Part shown: one piece after another, positions 33,848 to 34,691 of the stretch | How positions within the stretch are numbered: position 1 is the first letter of the stretch | How the letters are laid out: every line of letters begins with the position of its first letter | Assembly: GCA_027307115.1 (NCBI GenBank) | Contig: DAHUXN010000067.1 | Span: 1-34,691, forward strand | Origin: Acidobacteriota bacterium | GTDB taxonomy: Bacteria > Acidobacteriota > Terriglobia > Acidiferrales > UBA7541 | DNA: 34,691 nt | Direction of reading: 5' to 3' | Translations under genes and position numbers: made by a program | The notes under the pieces: model-generated | Told to the model about the DNA's origin: nothing | The model's database searches: none | Seen by the model: only the letters and a program-made list of their open reading frames with translations

Positions 33848-34691
33848 TCAGATCACGCCGATTTTTTTACCGACGCGCTCCAGGATTTCGGCGGCGCGTT
33901 CGAGGTCCGCGCGCTTGTGCGTGGCGGTGACAATTGTGCGCAGGCGAGCCGTGCCTTGCGGGACAGTGGGATAGCCAATGGCCATGGCCAGCAGTCCTTC
34001 CTGGAAAAGCTCGCGGGAGAATTCGAAGGCTTTGTCCGTCTCGCCGACCATGATGGGCGTGATGGGCGTGTCGCTCTTGCCCGTTTTGAAACCGAGGCGT
34101 TTGAGGCGGCGCTTGAAAAATTTCGTGTTGCTCCACAGGCGTTTGATGAGTTTTTCGCCCGCGTCGGAATCGAGAAGCTCGAAGGCGGCCTGGCACGTGG
34201 CCGTGACGGAGGGCGGATGCGAAGTGGAGAACAGGAACGGGCGGCCGCGATGGTAAAGGAACTGGATGAGGTCGCGGGAGCCGCAAACGTAGCCGCCGAT
34301 GGAGCCGATGGCTTTGCTGAGCGTGCCAACTTGAATGTCGACGCGTCCGTGGCAGCCGAGATGATCGACGGTGCCGCGTCCGTTGCGGCCGAGAACGCCG
34401 GAGGAATGAGCGTCGTCGACCATCATGATGCAATTGTATTTTTCGGCGAGATCGCAAAGCTCGGGAAGCGGCGCGATGTCGCCCTCCATGGAAAAGACGC
34501 CGTCGGTGACGAGCAGCTTGTGGCCGTTCCAGTCTTTTGTTTCCTGGAGGATGCGTTCGCAATCGGCAATGTCTTTATGCTTGAAAACTTTTATGGTGGC
34601 GCGGGAGAGGCGGCAGCCGTCGATGATGGAGGCGTGGTTCAGCTCGTCGGAGATGATCAGATCTTCTTTCCCTAGAATCGCGGAGACGGTT
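33848..34691 (-). CDS. Glycine C-acetyltransferase / BioF-family enzyme, C-terminal part
   Basis: The frame is open to the window end, so the N-terminus is missing; 280 residues are seen. It is a PLP enzyme of the alpha-oxoamine synthase family: [60 protein letters not shown] and [18 protein letters not shown], whose lysine should hold PLP. The C-terminus ([44 protein letters not shown]) is also typical. The family covers 2-amino-3-ketobutyrate CoA ligase (Kbl, threonine breakdown) and 8-amino-7-oxononanoate synthase (BioF). [10 protein letters not shown] and the general fit favour Kbl, but the missing part leaves this open. No tdh or biotin gene is in the window. Confidence 0.85.
   Translation of the reverse strand, partial: TVSAILGKEDLIISDELNHASIIDGCRLSRATIKVFKHKDIADCERILQETKDWNGHKLLVTDGVFSMEGDIAPLPELCDLAEKYNCIMMVDDAHSSGVLGRNGRGTVDHLGCHGRVDIQVGTLSKAIGSIGGYVCGSRDLIQFLYHRGRPFLFSTSHPPSVTATCQAAFELLDSDAGEKLIKRLWSNTKFFKRRLKRLGFKTGKSDTPITPIMVGETDKAFEFSRELFQEGLLAMAIGYPTVPQGTARLRTIVTATHKRADLERAAEILERVGKKIGVI

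Overview
The window looks like chromosomal DNA of an Acidobacteriota bacterium (Terriglobia-like). The evidence is a large carboxypeptidase-regulatory/TonB-type outer-membrane protein, orphan MacB-type permeases, a relic with the C-terminus typical of acidobacterial permeases, a CadC-like winged-helix/TPR regulator, a DUF4382 lipoprotein, and many GC-rich stem-loop repeats ending in CTACA. This assignment is inferred from gene content; no database search was possible.

Layout. (1) 1-800: 5' part of a 16S rRNA gene on the minus strand, with leader, boxA and a good sigma70 promoter. (2) 811-5352: BON-domain protein, winged-helix/TPR regulator and a divergent di-haem cytochrome c. (3) 5353-13512: two palindromic elements, a 1165-aa TonB-type receptor, a repeat-rich spacer, and two MacB-like permeases flanking a convergent small beta-barrel gene. 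(4) 13525-20635, all minus strand: mtnA, a CPBP protease overlapping a deoxyhypusine-synthase-like gene by ATGA, a solitary HicB-like gene, a small membrane protein with an in-frame amber codon, and uvrA. (5) 20636-22180: a permease-gene relic, tRNA-Asn(GTT), an HNH-type gene and a damaged copy of the tRNA 3' end, which together look like a tiny tRNA-targeted insertion. (6) 22180-25850: polA, a rhodanese gene and a gene with a HEPN-type RNxxxH motif, closely spaced on the minus strand. (7) 25931-29848: another palindromic element, a Nudix hydrolase, an unknown membrane protein, and an ECF sigma factor overlapping an anti-sigma gene whose product also carries a bactofilin-like domain; a strong terminator follows. 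(8) 29868-34691: DUF4382/DUF5666-type lipoprotein, a Gly/Ala-rich exported protein, a methyltransferase-like protein, a small SFPASDPP protein, and the 3' part of a glycine C-acetyltransferase/BioF-family gene cut by the window end.

The observations most worth following are the four-copy palindromic element family (5469, 5659, 13447, 25931), the mini-island at tRNA-Asn, the amber-interrupted ORF after uvrA, the sigma/anti-sigma-bactofilin pair, the stem-loop repeats with compensatory changes, and the promoter arrangement of the lone hicB, which predicts a leaderless mRNA.
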